DNA of 33,105 bases, taken from assembly GCA_016711405.1 (NCBI GenBank), contig JADJSZ010000064.1:1-33105 (forward strand), read 5' to 3'. The translations under genes and the position numbers were made by a program. The notes beneath the pieces were generated by a model. It did no database searches, had not been told where the DNA came from, and saw only the letters and a program-made list of their open reading frames with translations. This document shows, piece by piece, positions 8,224-17,394 of the stretch (position 1 is its first letter; every line of letters begins with the position of its first letter). This DNA comes from Candidatus Hadersleviella danica (GTDB lineage: Bacteria > Chloroflexota > Anaerolineae > Promineifilales > Promineifilaceae).

Positions 8224-9719
8224 TCGCTCAAGACCTCCTCGGCCGTGGCCACATTATTGGTCTCCACCGCCATATCCACTTTCTGAATTTCACCAGCGCG
8301 ACGCTTGATGCGGGTCATAATCTCTTGCTTACGGCCGCGAATCTTCACCAAATCTTCGGCACTGTACAGCGGCTTGTCGGGCACACCGAGCATTTGCCGT
8401 CCCAAGGCCATAAAGTCAATGTGCGTATTCGCCTCATCCCCCACCTGAATGAGCTGGGGCAATTGCCCCGCCACACTTTCGATGCGGTCAAGCACCTGTT
8501 GCTGGTAACGGTACTCCAAAATCTCGGGGTAATCCGCCCCGCGCAGGGCGCGAATGTCCAACGCTTGCGCTTGCAACATGGCCGCGTTCGCTTGGGCGGC
8601 ACTTTCCGCCTCAATCATCAACTGCTGGGCATACGCATTGGCGCGGTTAATCTCTTTTTCGTAAGCTGTTTCGATTTGCGCCTTGTAGGTGGCGATTTCC
8701 GCTTTAATCCCCGAAAGTGTTTCGCGCAAACCCGCCAAATCTTTGTCCAAATCGCCTTGGTCTTTGCGCTTGCGAAGCTCCAACTCATATTGGTAGGTGT
8801 ACGCCTCTTTGGCCACGCGCACCATTTCGGCCGCGGCCAAGTCCATGCGGTACTCTTGGCTGGATGGCTCGGCGTGGGTGATGTTGGCACTGACAAAATT
8901 GACCGCTGGCATGAACTGCTCGTTCAAGCTGTCCAGCAAATCGCTGGTGCTTTCGCCCACCAAGTCGTAAATGTCTTCCGCCCGTTGGGCATAAATCAGG
9001 GCGCGGGTCACTTCGCTGATGGCGTTTTGCAGTTTTTCGGAAAAACCATTCACCCCGCCCAACTCAAAGATGAACTTTTGGGGGTTGTTTATCTTGAACT
9101 GCAAGAACAAGTCCACCGAGGCGTTGACCCGGTCTTGGGTCGGTGCTTCGCGGATAGGGGCGTTATAGGGGTACTCTTTCTCGACGTTGATGATGTAGCT
9201 GACTTGCTTGCGGGGGTGGAAAATCCAATGACGGCCGGGGCCGACTTCGGCTTCGACACGGCCGTATTTGCTAATCAACGCCTGACAACCATCGGGAATC
9301 ATCACATAGCTGTTTTTCCACAAGTTGAAGGCAATGTAGAGCACCCACAACACCCAGTAGGGCAACACAAACGCCAGCAAGCCATCGAAGGCTAAAACAG
9401 AGGCTAACCCAAAAATCCCAAATAGCAGCCCCCCCAAGGCCACGGCCACCCAGCCCCACGAGCGGTGGCCACGGGGCATGACCACGGGGGAGATGACTTT
9501 GGCTTCACGGCCGTCGCTATCTGGTTTCCCAAAACTGCGGTTCATCACCTCGGCCGCATCCCCCAGCGAGACGACCATTTGCGAAAGCTGGGTGGTCACA
9601 GAATCGCCTGATTGCCCGCGCTGGGATACAAAATCCTGCGCGTTAATGACGAACTGCTCCAGCTCTTCGCTTTTGGCCAACTGGTTGGCCGCTTGCAAAA
9701 CGCGCTGTACACGTTCCAT
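8220..9719 (-). CDS. SPFH/Band-7 domain membrane protein B, 499 aa
   Basis: Intact stomatin/flotillin-like scaffold protein, first gene of a coupled pair. The start at 9719 has AAGGAGG eight bases upstream. Order of parts: a soluble helical N-terminus (1-85), two hydrophobic segments (about 89-110 and 113-133), an SPFH domain (about 135-340) with YVMIPDGCQALISKYGRVEA and a GPGRHWIFHPRKQV-like turn, a coiled coil rich in Glu, Lys and Ala (about 310-400), and a charged tail. The partner gene (8223, minus) has the same plan, which suggests a hetero-oligomeric microdomain complex in the cytoplasmic membrane. The spacer upstream carries several short repeats. Client proteins are not identifiable. 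Confidence 0.93.
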   Translation of the reverse strand: MERVQRVLQAANQLAKSEELEQFVINAQDFVSQRGQSGDSVTTQLSQMVVSLGDAAEVMNRSFGKPDSDGREAKVISPVVMPRGHRSWGWVAVALGGLLFGIFGLASVLAFDGLLAFVLPYWVLWVLYIAFNLWKNSYVMIPDGCQALISKYGRVEAEVGPGRHWIFHPRKQVSYIINVEKEYPYNAPIREAPTQDRVNASVDLFLQFKINNPQKFIFELGGVNGFSEKLQNAISEVTRALIYAQRAEDIYDLVGESTSDLLDSLNEQFMPAVNFVSANITHAEPSSQEYRMDLAAAEMVRVAKEAYTYQYELELRKRKDQGDLDKDLAGLRETLSGIKAEIATYKAQIETAYEKEINRANAYAQQLMIEAESAAQANAAMLQAQALDIRALRGADYPEILEYRYQQQVLDRIESVAGQLPQLIQVGDEANTHIDFMALGRQMLGVPDKPLYSAEDLVKIRGRKQEIMTRIKRRAGEIQKVDMAVETNNVATAEEVLSE

Positions 9720-9724
9720 GCGTA

Positions 9725-9860
9725 AACCTCCTTGTGAATTGTGAATGATTAATTGTGAATTGTGAACGGTATATGGGTGTATTGGTTTAATGGTGTATGG
9801 GTCTATTAAATATACCAATAGACGACTACACCAATACACTAAGGTACTAGGGTACAAAAT
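9725..9860. repeat. Short repeats upstream of the SPFH genes (TTGTGAATTGTGAA and CACCAATACAC types)
   Basis: TTGTGAATTGTGAATGATTA and a second TTGTGAATTGTGAA occupy about 9733-9763. From 9770 to 9842 a GGTGTATTGG / CACCAATACAC inverted pair brackets an AT-rich centre (ATTAAATATACCAATAG). These lie in the divergent spacer between the SPFH pair and the beta-helix gene. Nearby, TTGACAGGATTTGTCAGGTC (9903-9922) contains TGACA-N5-TGTCA. No confident promoter was assigned. Confidence 0.6.
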
Positions 9861-10070
9861 TTAGGGTGGTTTAGGCAAATGAATTTGCTCGCCAAGGCGA
9901 AGTTGACAGGATTTGTCAGGTCTTGTGATGGTTTGTGCTTCGGCCGATTTGTGTTATTCCCCACACCCCTAAAGGGGAAAAAGCGTTATAGTGAACAAAC
10001 CCTGTTGTCCTATTGTTTCGGGTGGGTGGATGTTTGCCCACCATTTAAAATCAAACCAAGGAGGTTTGTG

Positions 10071-11144
10071 ATGTCTGACTTTTCTCGTTTGTTGTGGCGG
10101 GGGCCGCGTTTGGGGGTGGCTTTGGGGGTGAGTTTTACGGCCGTGCTAACCCTCCTCTTTCTGTTCCAAGCCCACGCTCGTGCGGCACACATTATCACAG
10201 GGGCTTTTAACTGCGGCACTTTTGCCGATGGGGTGGCCTACACCCCCGAGGGACGCACGATGGCTCCCATGGTTCCCCCACGTGATTCTGATAGCCCTGT
10301 CATTACCAAAAGCCTTGCCATTATGGGTGGCTGGACACGGCTCGATTTCTCTAACTGCCCGCCCGAAAACCAAAATGAGAACAACAACGCCCTCGTGACA
10401 GGGACACAGGGCTTGCTCGATGCGGGCTTTGATTATGTGGCGCCGATTACGCGCTCCGAACTCAATAGTTCGGGCGGCCCCATCGCCTCGTTCGATTTGA
10501 CCAACAAAGAGGTACTGATTGAGCACATGATTTGGGCTGATAATAATGGCCAATCAACCGACCAAGGAGCAGGGGTTTGGGCAGAGGTGAAAGCGGGTTC
10601 GGCCGTGCGCATCAATAATACCCTCTTCGAGTTTAATGAGACGGACAATGGCACGGCCGACTCGGGCGGCGGCTTGTACCTTTACCTGAACGACAACGCC
10701 ACGGTCACGATTGAGGACAGCCAGTTTGACCAAAATTGGAGCGGCCGTGGGGGAGGTCTCTACGCCGAGGTACGCCAAAACTCCCACTTGCTCATCGAGC
10801 GCACCCAATTTACCCAAAATGGGGGCTATTCAGGCGGTGGGTTGTATCTGTATGTGGATGCCACCAGCCAAGTAACCTTGCGCGAGGTGGTGTTTAGCCA
10901 AAACTACAATCAGTTGGTGAACAACAATGGTGGGGCGATTTATCTGGTGGTGGAGGAAGGCGGCCGAGTCAACATTCTGGACTCCACCTTTGACAGCAAC
11001 AACGGGGGCGCAATGGGCGGGGCGATTTATGGCGAGTTGAATGGGGGCGAGTTGTTCATCGGCGTTCCCATTTCCTCAACAACGATGCCAGCGATTTGGG
11101 CAGTGCCACTTACGGAGAATGGCTCGCCGAACACGCCAACCTGA
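10071..11144 (+). CDS. Secreted right-handed beta-helix protein, N-terminal part (frame breaks near 11060)
   Basis: Predicted exported protein. The ATG at 10071 has AAGGAGG eight bases upstream, better than the earlier in-frame ATG at 9879. Residues 1-38 form a signal peptide: basic n-region, hydrophobic 14-33, cleavage likely after AHARA. From about residue 130 there are repeated turns such as GGGLYLYLN, SRFEFNE-like and GGAIYLVVEEGG wording, alternating Asn-rich stretches and Gly-Gly turns, the pattern of parallel beta-helix (polymorphic outer membrane or pectate-lyase-like) repeats. No catalytic motif was identified, so adhesion or polysaccharide binding is only a guess. The frame slips near 11060; restoring one base continues the helix (RRSHFLNNDASDLGSATYGE). 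The remainder is listed separately. Confidence 0.8.
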   Translation: MSDFSRLLWRGPRLGVALGVSFTAVLTLLFLFQAHARAAHIITGAFNCGTFADGVAYTPEGRTMAPMVPPRDSDSPVITKSLAIMGGWTRLDFSNCPPENQNENNNALVTGTQGLLDAGFDYVAPITRSELNSSGGPIASFDLTNKEVLIEHMIWADNNGQSTDQGAGVWAEVKAGSAVRINNTLFEFNETDNGTADSGGGLYLYLNDNATVTIEDSQFDQNWSGRGGGLYAEVRQNSHLLIERTQFTQNGGYSGGGLYLYVDATSQVTLREVVFSQNYNQLVNNNGGAIYLVVEEGGRVNILDSTFDSNNGGAMGGAIYGELNGGELFIGVPISSTTMPAIWAVPLTENGSPNTPT

Positions 11145-11598
11145 CCCTGTTTGGCAACCTTTCGAGGTAACGGCAGGCGCCAACGACATCAAGCCAAGTG
11201 GCCAATGGGGAACGGGTAATGGAGGTGCGCGAACTCGATTCCGTGGCCTTACCGCTGACTGCGTTCCGTTACAACCCTAGCACCCTTACGCTACGATTAC
11301 GGGCATTACCCGCCAGCCCGATTACAGCTACAGCGTGGACTTTGAGACGGAGAACTTCACGCCGCAATTGCCGGGCACGCATCTCCATTTCTTCTTTAAC
11401 ACGGTCAGCCCCGAAAATGCGGGGATGCCGGGCAGTGGGCCGTGGAAGATTTATGGGGAGCAAGTCCGTTTACGGGTTATTCGTTTGTGGAGAAGCCGTA
11501 TGGCTTGCAGGGGCGACCCATCTCGTGTGTTGGTGGCCAACCCAACCCATTCGGTGATGCTCAATTCGGGCAATTGTTATGAGTTGCCGGAGGGGTAG
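11060..11598 (+). pseudogene. C-terminal remainder of the beta-helix protein, spread over several frames
   Basis: After the slip near 11060 the reading continues SHFLNNDASDLGSATYGEW and LTLFGN, then PDYSYSVDFETENFTPQLPG and THLHFFFNTVSPENAGMPGS. Next come GPWKIYG, SPFTGYSFVEKPYGL and finally VLVANPTHSVMLNSGNCYEL before a stop at 11598. At least three frame changes are needed. The HFFFNTV...SGPWKIYGG...SPFTGY...NCYELP wording looks like a conserved C-terminal module of Chloroflexi exported proteins; I recall similar wording but cannot name a family. It probably completes the 10071 gene. Confidence 0.65.
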
Positions 11599-11612
11599 GT
11601 GGGTGGTGGGGA

Positions 11613-11664
11613 TGTGAAAAGTGAAAAGTGAAAAGCAGTGACACGACTACTTTTTGCTTTTCAC
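11613..11664. repeat. GTGAAAAG short repeats ending in a 10-bp hairpin
   Basis: GTGAAAAGTGAAAAGTGAAA is followed by a perfect inverted pair, GTGAAAAGCA (11628-11637) and TGCTTTTCAC (11655-11664). It lies after the beta-helix gene stop. There is no downstream T run, so terminator activity is uncertain. Confidence 0.65.
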
Positions 11665-11805
11665 CCCACGTCAGGCTGCAGCGCCGTTCCTATTGAAAAC
11701 TCTTTTCAGCAAACGCCAATTTGGACGAAATTGCCGTTGCTAACCACAGACTGATTGCAAAGGACATACGATAATACTGGATATGCCACACCAGCATTAA
11801 AGATT

Positions 11806-13108
11806 ATGAACAAGTTCTTCAAAAGTGTATCTTCCCTAATTCTGCCATTGGTATGGTATCTTGTGTACAGATAATCAACCCGACTTCCGCGCCAGAGACA
11901 TCCTTGGGGAACAATGATGCAATCCAAGAAACCCCGCTAGCAACATCGACAACCAACGACAACTTAACTACACAACTTTGGGGGATCAATGATATATCTG
12001 TACAAACGCTCGAGTCGCGGCAAATTGCTTACGGCGATATAGCGGAAATATGGTGGTCGATGATTCAGAAACACTCTATTATGGAGTACATCTTGAGGGG
12101 AATTTCGCTTATGATTTTCAAAGGCAAGCTACAGAGAAGATAAATGTGGAAGATGTCTTAAACCAAACACCCCAACCTGCCATTTTACAGCGACTACCCC
12201 CATACTATTATCTCTCACCGCATATTTCCCCAAGTGGAAATCGAGTTACCTTATATCAGGCAATCAGACACACCGCTATGGCCAACGATTAGTCCCGAGG
12301 TTGAGGGCGGTGAAGCATTGATTCCACGTTATGATTTAGAAATGTGGTTATGGGAAGATGGATTTTCTTATTCACTAGGTACAATAAAGCAATGCTGGCT
12401 GAAGGATGCCTTTTGGTCAAATAATGAACAAAAAAGTTGTTTTGGTGGAATACGTTCAATACCCTCATGCCTTGACACATTCACTTCACCACAAGCATGG
12501 CTGTTCAACTTAGATAATAGGACTTCTCACCCTTTATTTCTTCAACCAGAATATCCAGCAGTACAAGTATGGGTTCTCATCAGATGGAGTATATTTGTTG
12601 CAAAGGTTTCTCTTACGAAACTGGAGCGAATCTATTTCTTCTGGATGTTAATGGGTTAAATTCATTTATGATTGATGCTCCTGTAGAAACCTTTCTCGAG
12701 TGGATAAGTGATACAGAAATACTGGTAACGTATCGAAATGGGATAAATGTCCCTCCCTATCCAGTTGGCATCCTAAACTTACAATCGCTTGAGTTCTGCA
12801 ATTTGCGAATATCAACGAATGACCAACATGTTCGACACGTAACAATATCACCTGATAAACAGTGGATAGCCTTCACAACTAGGCAACAATTCTTGACTCC
12901 AGATGGACGACAATCCTTTACCCCAGAAAAATTGTGGATATCAGAGTTTGATAGAGATACATGTCAGCGAGAAGTTGTATGTTCCCCAAACCTCAATCAC
13001 CATCTACCCCTCATAGCGCACCTGCTTAAACTTAAACGCCCACGGCCGTACCACCCCCCCACCCCAAACCGAAACGGCGGCCGTAACCACCCCTGCGCCT
13101 GCAAATAA
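11806..13108 (+). pseudogene. AT-rich beta-propeller (TolB/WD40-like) lipoprotein gene, frameshifted
   Basis: Start ATG at 11806 gives MNKFFKSVSSLILPLV; after one frame change MVSC follows, a lipobox, so an exported lipoprotein is likely. Further fragments read SPHISPSGNRVTLYQ (about 12217), SDTPLWPTISPEVEGGEALI, then from 12569 MGSHQMEYICCKGFSYETGA through HVTISPDKQWIAFTTRQQFL. SPxGxxV and SPDKQWIAF are typical blade motifs of six- or seven-bladed propellers. At least three frame changes separate the pieces. The region is visibly more AT-rich than its surroundings and has no CGGCCG, suggesting recent acquisition. The last frame runs to 13108 and overlaps the convergent cyclase gene, so the natural end is probably lost near 13000. 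Confidence 0.6.
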
Positions 13109-13290
13109 TACAGCGGCACCACCACCGCCTCCTGCGCCACCACCTGCACCTCCGCCTTGTGGTACAACGCCAAACGTTGTTGAACCACACCCAATTGCGC
13201 CGCCTCCCCAATCAACGCATCAAACGCTGGGTTATGCCACTGAAACAAGTTCGACGGACTTTGGCTGTGGAAAAAGCCCCGCAAAATCAT
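13004..13290 (-). CDS. C-terminal tail of the cyclase/ATPase/solute-binding fusion (third and fourth frames)
   Basis: This piece finishes the gene that begins at 17292. After a slip near 13280-13300 the text continues FFHSQSPSNLFQWHNPAFDA, then the LYHKAEVQVVAQEAVVVPLY segment that closes lobe I in family 5 solute-binding proteins. Another slip in a C7 run near 13055 changes the end: in the alternative frame it reads VVRPWAFKFKQVRYEG and stops at 13004-13006. NP.FD.LI...A and PLYY are classical family 5 C-terminal motifs, so the domain is complete once the frames are joined. Confidence 0.75.
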
Positions 13291-15688
13291 CTGGGTCGGG
13301 GTAAGAGACCGAGCTACCCAACAAGACCACGTGCAACGCCCCCGTGGCCAAATCCCCCAGCAACGCCTCGGCCGACATATCCGCCTGTACCGCTACGGGC
13401 AAGCCCAAAGCCGTTTGCCACGCCCGTTGCAAAAACGCAGGCGTATCCCCAAACCCCGCCAACGCCCCCAACCTAATTTCGCCCTGCCAACCCGTTTGCG
13501 CCAATAAGCTACGGCCGAGCGCGGGGTCATAACGCAAGCCAATCTCAGGCGTGTGCCCCGACATACCCGGCGGGATAAGCCCCCCATGCGCGGGCTGTTG
13601 CATCCCCCCCCACACCTCCTGCACCAACGCCTCCTTATTCAGCGCATGGGCCAGTGCACGGCGCAAAAGCGGCTGGTCAAACGGCGGCGTGTGGCAGGCA
13701 AAGCCGAGGAAAAAGACCGCCAAATCTTGCACCACCAGCGGCTTGGTTTCAGCGGGTGGCATGACGGCCGTATCCACCCGGCACCAATCCACCAACCCTT
13801 GCTCATAAGCCGTTGTGCTTGGCTCCAACAACTGAATCGCCACCTCGCTCAAATTGCCCATCGCCAAGCCCCGGTAATGCGGGTTGCGGGCCAACGAAAT
13901 TTGGTCGGCCGTGCTTTCTGCCACCCGCCACGCCCCATTGCCCACCACATGGCTCGGCCGTGCCCAACTGTCGGGCGCATCGTTCACCAAATGGCGCGGT
14001 TGGGGATGGGTCATTACCGAAGCCAACAAATAGGGAAAATAAACTGTCGGGTGGGTCAGCGTCACCTCGAGCGTGTGCGCGTCTGGTGCCACAAGTCCCA
14101 CTTCAGCCGCATCGGCCGTTTGCCCCTGATGATACGCCTCCGCCCCCACAATCGGGTACAGCAAATGCGCCAGCGGCGACTGGGTCTCGGGGTGCAAATT
14201 GCGCCGCCATGCAAAGATAAAATCCTCGGCCGTCAACGGCTCCCCATCTGCCCACCGCGCCTCGGGGCGCAAATGGAACCGGTAATGGGTTCCCGCCTCG
14301 TTTACTTCCCAGCGCGTCGCCAGCGCGGGCACAATGTTCAAATCGTTGTCGAGTTCCACCAGCCCCTCAAACAAGTTGCCAATCAACTCGGCCGTGGCTC
14401 CCACCTGCCCATAAGCGGGGTCTAAATTTTGGGCGTAATCGGCCAAAATGCCCCAGCGGAAGGGTGGGGTAGAGGATGCGGCCACGGCCGTTGTCTGTTC
14501 CACCTGTTCCAGCAAGGCAAACGCCCGCTCATAAAACCGTTGCGCGGCCGTAAAATCAAGCTGATTCGCCTGAATCTGCGCCAACTTCAAGTACGTCTTC
14601 GCCTCCACCTCCCCATCTGGATTCTGCGCCAACAGTCCCAATACCCGCTCATACAACCCCTGCGCCTCCCCATGCGCATAAAGCAACCGCGCCCTATCGG
14701 CCGCTTGGCTGTAATACCCCAACGCCTTGCCCACCTCCCCCGCCTGCTCATAATGATGCCCCCGCAAGGCCGCCTGCTCCGTCAGTTGGAACGGAAACAA
14801 CTCCTCCAACACCTCCGCCACCTGCCGATGATACGCCCGCCGCCGCTCGTACAGCAGAGTTCCATAGGCGCTCTCTTGGATGAGAATATGGCGGAAGGTG
14901 TGGGCGTGCCCTAGCGGGGTTTGCCCCACCTCTTGGATAAACTCCCCCGCTTGCAGAGCCACAATCTGCGCGTCCATGTCCATTTCGGCCGTGGCCATGC
15001 GGCGCAACACATCATCCCAAAACGTCTTGTCTATCACCGAAGCCATTTGCAAGGCCAGCCGCGCCTCGGTGGCCAGCCTGTCCAGTTGCGCCAGCAACAG
15101 CCCCTGCACCGAATTGGGCAGGTCTAATGCTTCGATGGTCAGCTTGTCGTCATCGGCCGCCAGCAAGCCCCGCGCCTCCAGCGTCCGCACCAACTCCACC
15201 AAATAGAGCGGATTCCCGCCCGCCTTCTCCACCAACTGCGGCACCAATCCCACGGGCAGATGGGGCGCATGGTGCGCCAACAACGCCCGCGCCGATTTCT
15301 CTCCCAAATGCCCAAGCAAGTTTGTAGTGGCGGCTTTAGCCGTTAACCTCTCCACCAATGCTACGGGCTGAGGCCGCATCGCCAACAAAAACAAAATCGG
15401 CCACTCCTCCGCCAGCGGCAAAACCGCCTCCAACAATTCCAGCGAAGTCTCATCCGCCCACTGCAAATCGTCCAAGGCCACCACCAGCGGCCTGTTTTGG
15501 CTGGCCGCCTGCAAAATTTGGGGCAACAGGGCAAAGATGTGCCAGCGCACACTCTCCCCGCCCAGCCCCGCCAGCCGCTTGCCCTGTGCCTCGTCCAGCG
15601 GCAAGCCCATGAACTGGGCCAGATAGGGGTAGGTGGCCTCCACACGGCCGTCGCCAAACCAGACAGCGCACTGTTCGGCCAGCCGCAC
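13232..15688 (-). CDS. Fusion protein, middle: STAND ATPase end, TPR-like helices and family 5 solute-binding domain
   Basis: Continues the protein begun at 17292; restoring one G in the run at 15717-15721 joins the frames as LVGGADERPSETAVRLAEQ. First comes the rest of the AAA/STAND module with Walker B LVVALDDLQWADE, GGNPLYLVEL and a winged-helix-like LPNSVQGLLLAQLDRL segment. Next are TPR-like helices (YYSQAADRARLLYAHGEAQG, then FTAAQRFYERAFALLEQ). From about 14470 an SBP_bac_5 domain follows: FRWGILADYAQNLDP, LFEGLVELD, then YRFHLRPEARWADGEPLTAE. That is the hallmark of peptide/nickel ABC transporter binding proteins, normally exported. Here no signal peptide precedes it, so it is expected in the cytoplasm, as in the transcription factor SgrR. 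The ATG at 15688 is internal. Confidence 0.88.
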   Translation of the reverse strand: MRLAEQCAVWFGDGRVEATYPYLAQFMGLPLDEAQGKRLAGLGGESVRWHIFALLPQILQAASQNRPLVVALDDLQWADETSLELLEAVLPLAEEWPILFLLAMRPQPVALVERLTAKAATTNLLGHLGEKSARALLAHHAPHLPVGLVPQLVEKAGGNPLYLVELVRTLEARGLLAADDDKLTIEALDLPNSVQGLLLAQLDRLATEARLALQMASVIDKTFWDDVLRRMATAEMDMDAQIVALQAGEFIQEVGQTPLGHAHTFRHILIQESAYGTLLYERRRAYHRQVAEVLEELFPFQLTEQAALRGHHYEQAGEVGKALGYYSQAADRARLLYAHGEAQGLYERVLGLLAQNPDGEVEAKTYLKLAQIQANQLDFTAAQRFYERAFALLEQVEQTTAVAASSTPPFRWGILADYAQNLDPAYGQVGATAELIGNLFEGLVELDNDLNIVPALATRWEVNEAGTHYRFHLRPEARWADGEPLTAEDFIFAWRRNLHPETQSPLAHLLYPIVGAEAYHQGQTADAAEVGLVAPDAHTLEVTLTHPTVYFPYLLASVMTHPQPRHLVNDAPDSWARPSHVVGNGAWRVAESTADQISLARNPHYRGLAMGNLSEVAIQLLEPSTTAYEQGLVDWCRVDTAVMPPAETKPLVVQDLAVFFLGFACHTPPFDQPLLRRALAHALNKEALVQEVWGGMQQPAHGGLIPPGMSGHTPEIGLRYDPALGRSLLAQTGWQGEIRLGALAGFGDTPAFLQRAWQTALGLPVAVQADMSAEALLGDLATGALHVVLLGSSVSYPDPDDFAGLFPQPKSVELVSVA

Positions 15689-17292
15689 GGCCGTTTCCGA
15701 CGGCCGCTCATCCGCACCCCCACCAATTGGCGCATGAGTTCCACAAACAAATAGCCACTCTGGGCAAAGCCATACGACAGGGCCACGGCCGTCAGCCAGT
15801 GCGCGGCCGTTTGCTCGCCGCGCAACTCCTCGAGGAGCAACGTCTTGCCCAGCCCCACATCCCCCACCAACAAGGCGGAGCCACCCCGCCCCTGCACCAC
15901 CTCAACCAGTTGTTGGTGCAGGGCGGCTTGCTCCACCTCCCGCCCAAAGATGGGTTGGGGCTGTCTGCTGGGGATGGTCGTCGGCGCGGCCGTCACCCCC
16001 TGCGCCGCGAAAACGTGGATGGGGTCGGCCTTGCCCTTAACCATGATGGTTCCCAAATCGGCCACCTGAAAGGCGGAGCCGAGTTGGTCGCGTACGGCCG
16101 TGTCCATCAAAATTTGCCCCGCCTCGGCCGCCTGCATCAGCCGCGCCGACAGGTTCACCACATCCCCCATCGTCGTGAAATCGTGCCGAATGGGGGATCC
16201 GACAGGGCCAGCGAAGACCCGCCCCGCCGCCACCCCAATCCGTTGCATGGTGATATAGCTCAGGCTGGCGCACTCCGCCTGTAAATCGAGCGCACAGCGA
16301 ATGGCGCGTCGCTCTTGCTCCTCCACGCTCTGGGGCGCACCAAAAATAATGTGCAACACGCTCCCCTTGTCGCCCGTGATGAGCCTGTTCAGTCGGCCGC
16401 CGTACCAGCCCACCACCCGTTGCGCTTGGGCAAAATAGCTCTGCAAGCGGGTTTCGATGCGTGGGTCGTTGTCGTAATCCAGCCCATGAAATTGCACGAA
16501 CAAGCTGACCACGTTTTTGAGTTCGGCCGCGTGCCCTTGGCCGAGCCGCAACCGCTCTTGGATTTGGGGGGGCACATAAGCGGAGAGCGCGGCCGTGTGT
16601 TCCGCCCCCCGCTCGTGTGGCCAGCGGAGGGGGAGCCACGGCCGTTGCCGCGCTGGGCGCAAGAGAGCGACCAAACGGCCGTACTCCTCCCGCCAATTCG
16701 CTATTTCCGCATCGCCGGGGTGCAAATAAGCGGCCGTGGCTCGCCCCAGCATGATGTCGCCCGGCTGGGCATGGTGTTCGGCCTCAGCCATCTCGTCCAT
16801 CGTCGCCCCGGCAATGCCGTCTTCGTAGCCGTATTCGGCCAACCCCAGCTCAAACCTGCGGACGGAGCCGTAGGCAAGGCCGATTTTCATGCGTAGGACG
16901 ACGGGGCCGATGGGGGTGGTGATGCGGCCGTGGACGGCTATCGCCTCTTGCATGGCCACGGCCGCCGTCAGGGCATGGCGGATGACCATGCGCGGGGGTT
17001 GCCGCTCGGCACGGCCGAACCACACAATCAGCGCATCGCCGCCAAACTTAATGACACTGCCTTGCTGGCGGTGGATTTCGGTGATGAGGGGGGTGAAGAC
17101 GCTCCCAAGGGCGCGGGTCAGCTCTTCCGCCCCTTGGTCGGGGCGCAAGCCGTGGGTCAACGCTTCGGTCAGCGGGGTGAAGCCGGAGATGTCGGCGATG
17201 AGGGCTACGCCCGTGGCGGGGATGGGGCGGCCGTGCAAAATCTGTTCCACCCTATCGCGGGGAATGTAGGCGGCAAGCTGGGCAACGGTCAT
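15361..17292 (-). CDS. Fusion protein, N-terminal part: tandem class III nucleotide cyclase domains and STAND ATPase P-loop
   Basis: N-terminal part of a protein of about 1,430 aa spanning 17292 to 13004. Cyclase domain C1 (about 25-200) keeps both metal-binding aspartates, Asp34 in IADISGF and Asp86 in IKFGGDA, but its later catalytic region is degenerate. C2 (about 258-425) lacks the first Asp (LFVQFHG) yet keeps Lys309 in GDKG, Asp377, Asn380 and Arg384 in MGDVVNLSARL. The two domains thus complement each other in one active site, as in mammalian soluble adenylyl cyclase. A FGRE box (449-452) and P-loop GDVGLGKT (477-484) open a STAND ATPase. The correct frame ends near 15720; residues after about 527 are read out of frame. 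No clear ribosome site precedes the ATG. Product: probably cAMP, though cGMP is not excluded. Confidence 0.9.
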   Translation of the reverse strand: MTVAQLAAYIPRDRVEQILHGRPIPATGVALIADISGFTPLTEALTHGLRPDQGAEELTRALGSVFTPLITEIHRQQGSVIKFGGDALIVWFGRAERQPPRMVIRHALTAAVAMQEAIAVHGRITTPIGPVVLRMKIGLAYGSVRRFELGLAEYGYEDGIAGATMDEMAEAEHHAQPGDIMLGRATAAYLHPGDAEIANWREEYGRLVALLRPARQRPWLPLRWPHERGAEHTAALSAYVPPQIQERLRLGQGHAAELKNVVSLFVQFHGLDYDNDPRIETRLQSYFAQAQRVVGWYGGRLNRLITGDKGSVLHIIFGAPQSVEEQERRAIRCALDLQAECASLSYITMQRIGVAAGRVFAGPVGSPIRHDFTTMGDVVNLSARLMQAAEAGQILMDTAVRDQLGSAFQVADLGTIMVKGKADPIHVFAAQGVTAAPTTIPSRQPQPIFGREVEQAALHQQLVEVVQGRGGSALLVGDVGLGKTLLLEELRGEQTAAHWLTAVALSYGFAQSGYLFVELMRQLVGVRMSGRRKRPCGWPNSALSGLATAVWRPPTPIWPSSWACRWTRHRASGWRGWAGRVCAGTSLPCCPKFCRRPAKTGRWWWPWTICSGRMRLRWNCWRRFCRWRRSGRFCFCWRCGLSP

Positions 17293-17394
17293 AGTGGTAG
17301 TCTATCAGCGGGTCAGCTAGTCAGCTAGTCAGGGTCAGCGGGTCGCTAGTTAGCTCCTCTGCTAGTGCCCCTCTGGTCCCTCTAGCCTCCGAGG

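Noticed and set aside
8325..9395. 356-aa plus frame opposite the SPFH gene
   Set aside because: Antisense shadow of a well-supported SPFH protein in GC-rich DNA.
9903..9931. TTGACA with a candidate -10 for the beta-helix gene
   Set aside because: The hexamer at the right spacing (TGATGG) is poor; the TTGACA is better explained as part of a TGACA-N5-TGTCA repeat.
13553..14425. 290-aa plus frame opposite the solute-binding domain
   Set aside because: Antisense shadow; the minus frame carries clear family 5 motifs.
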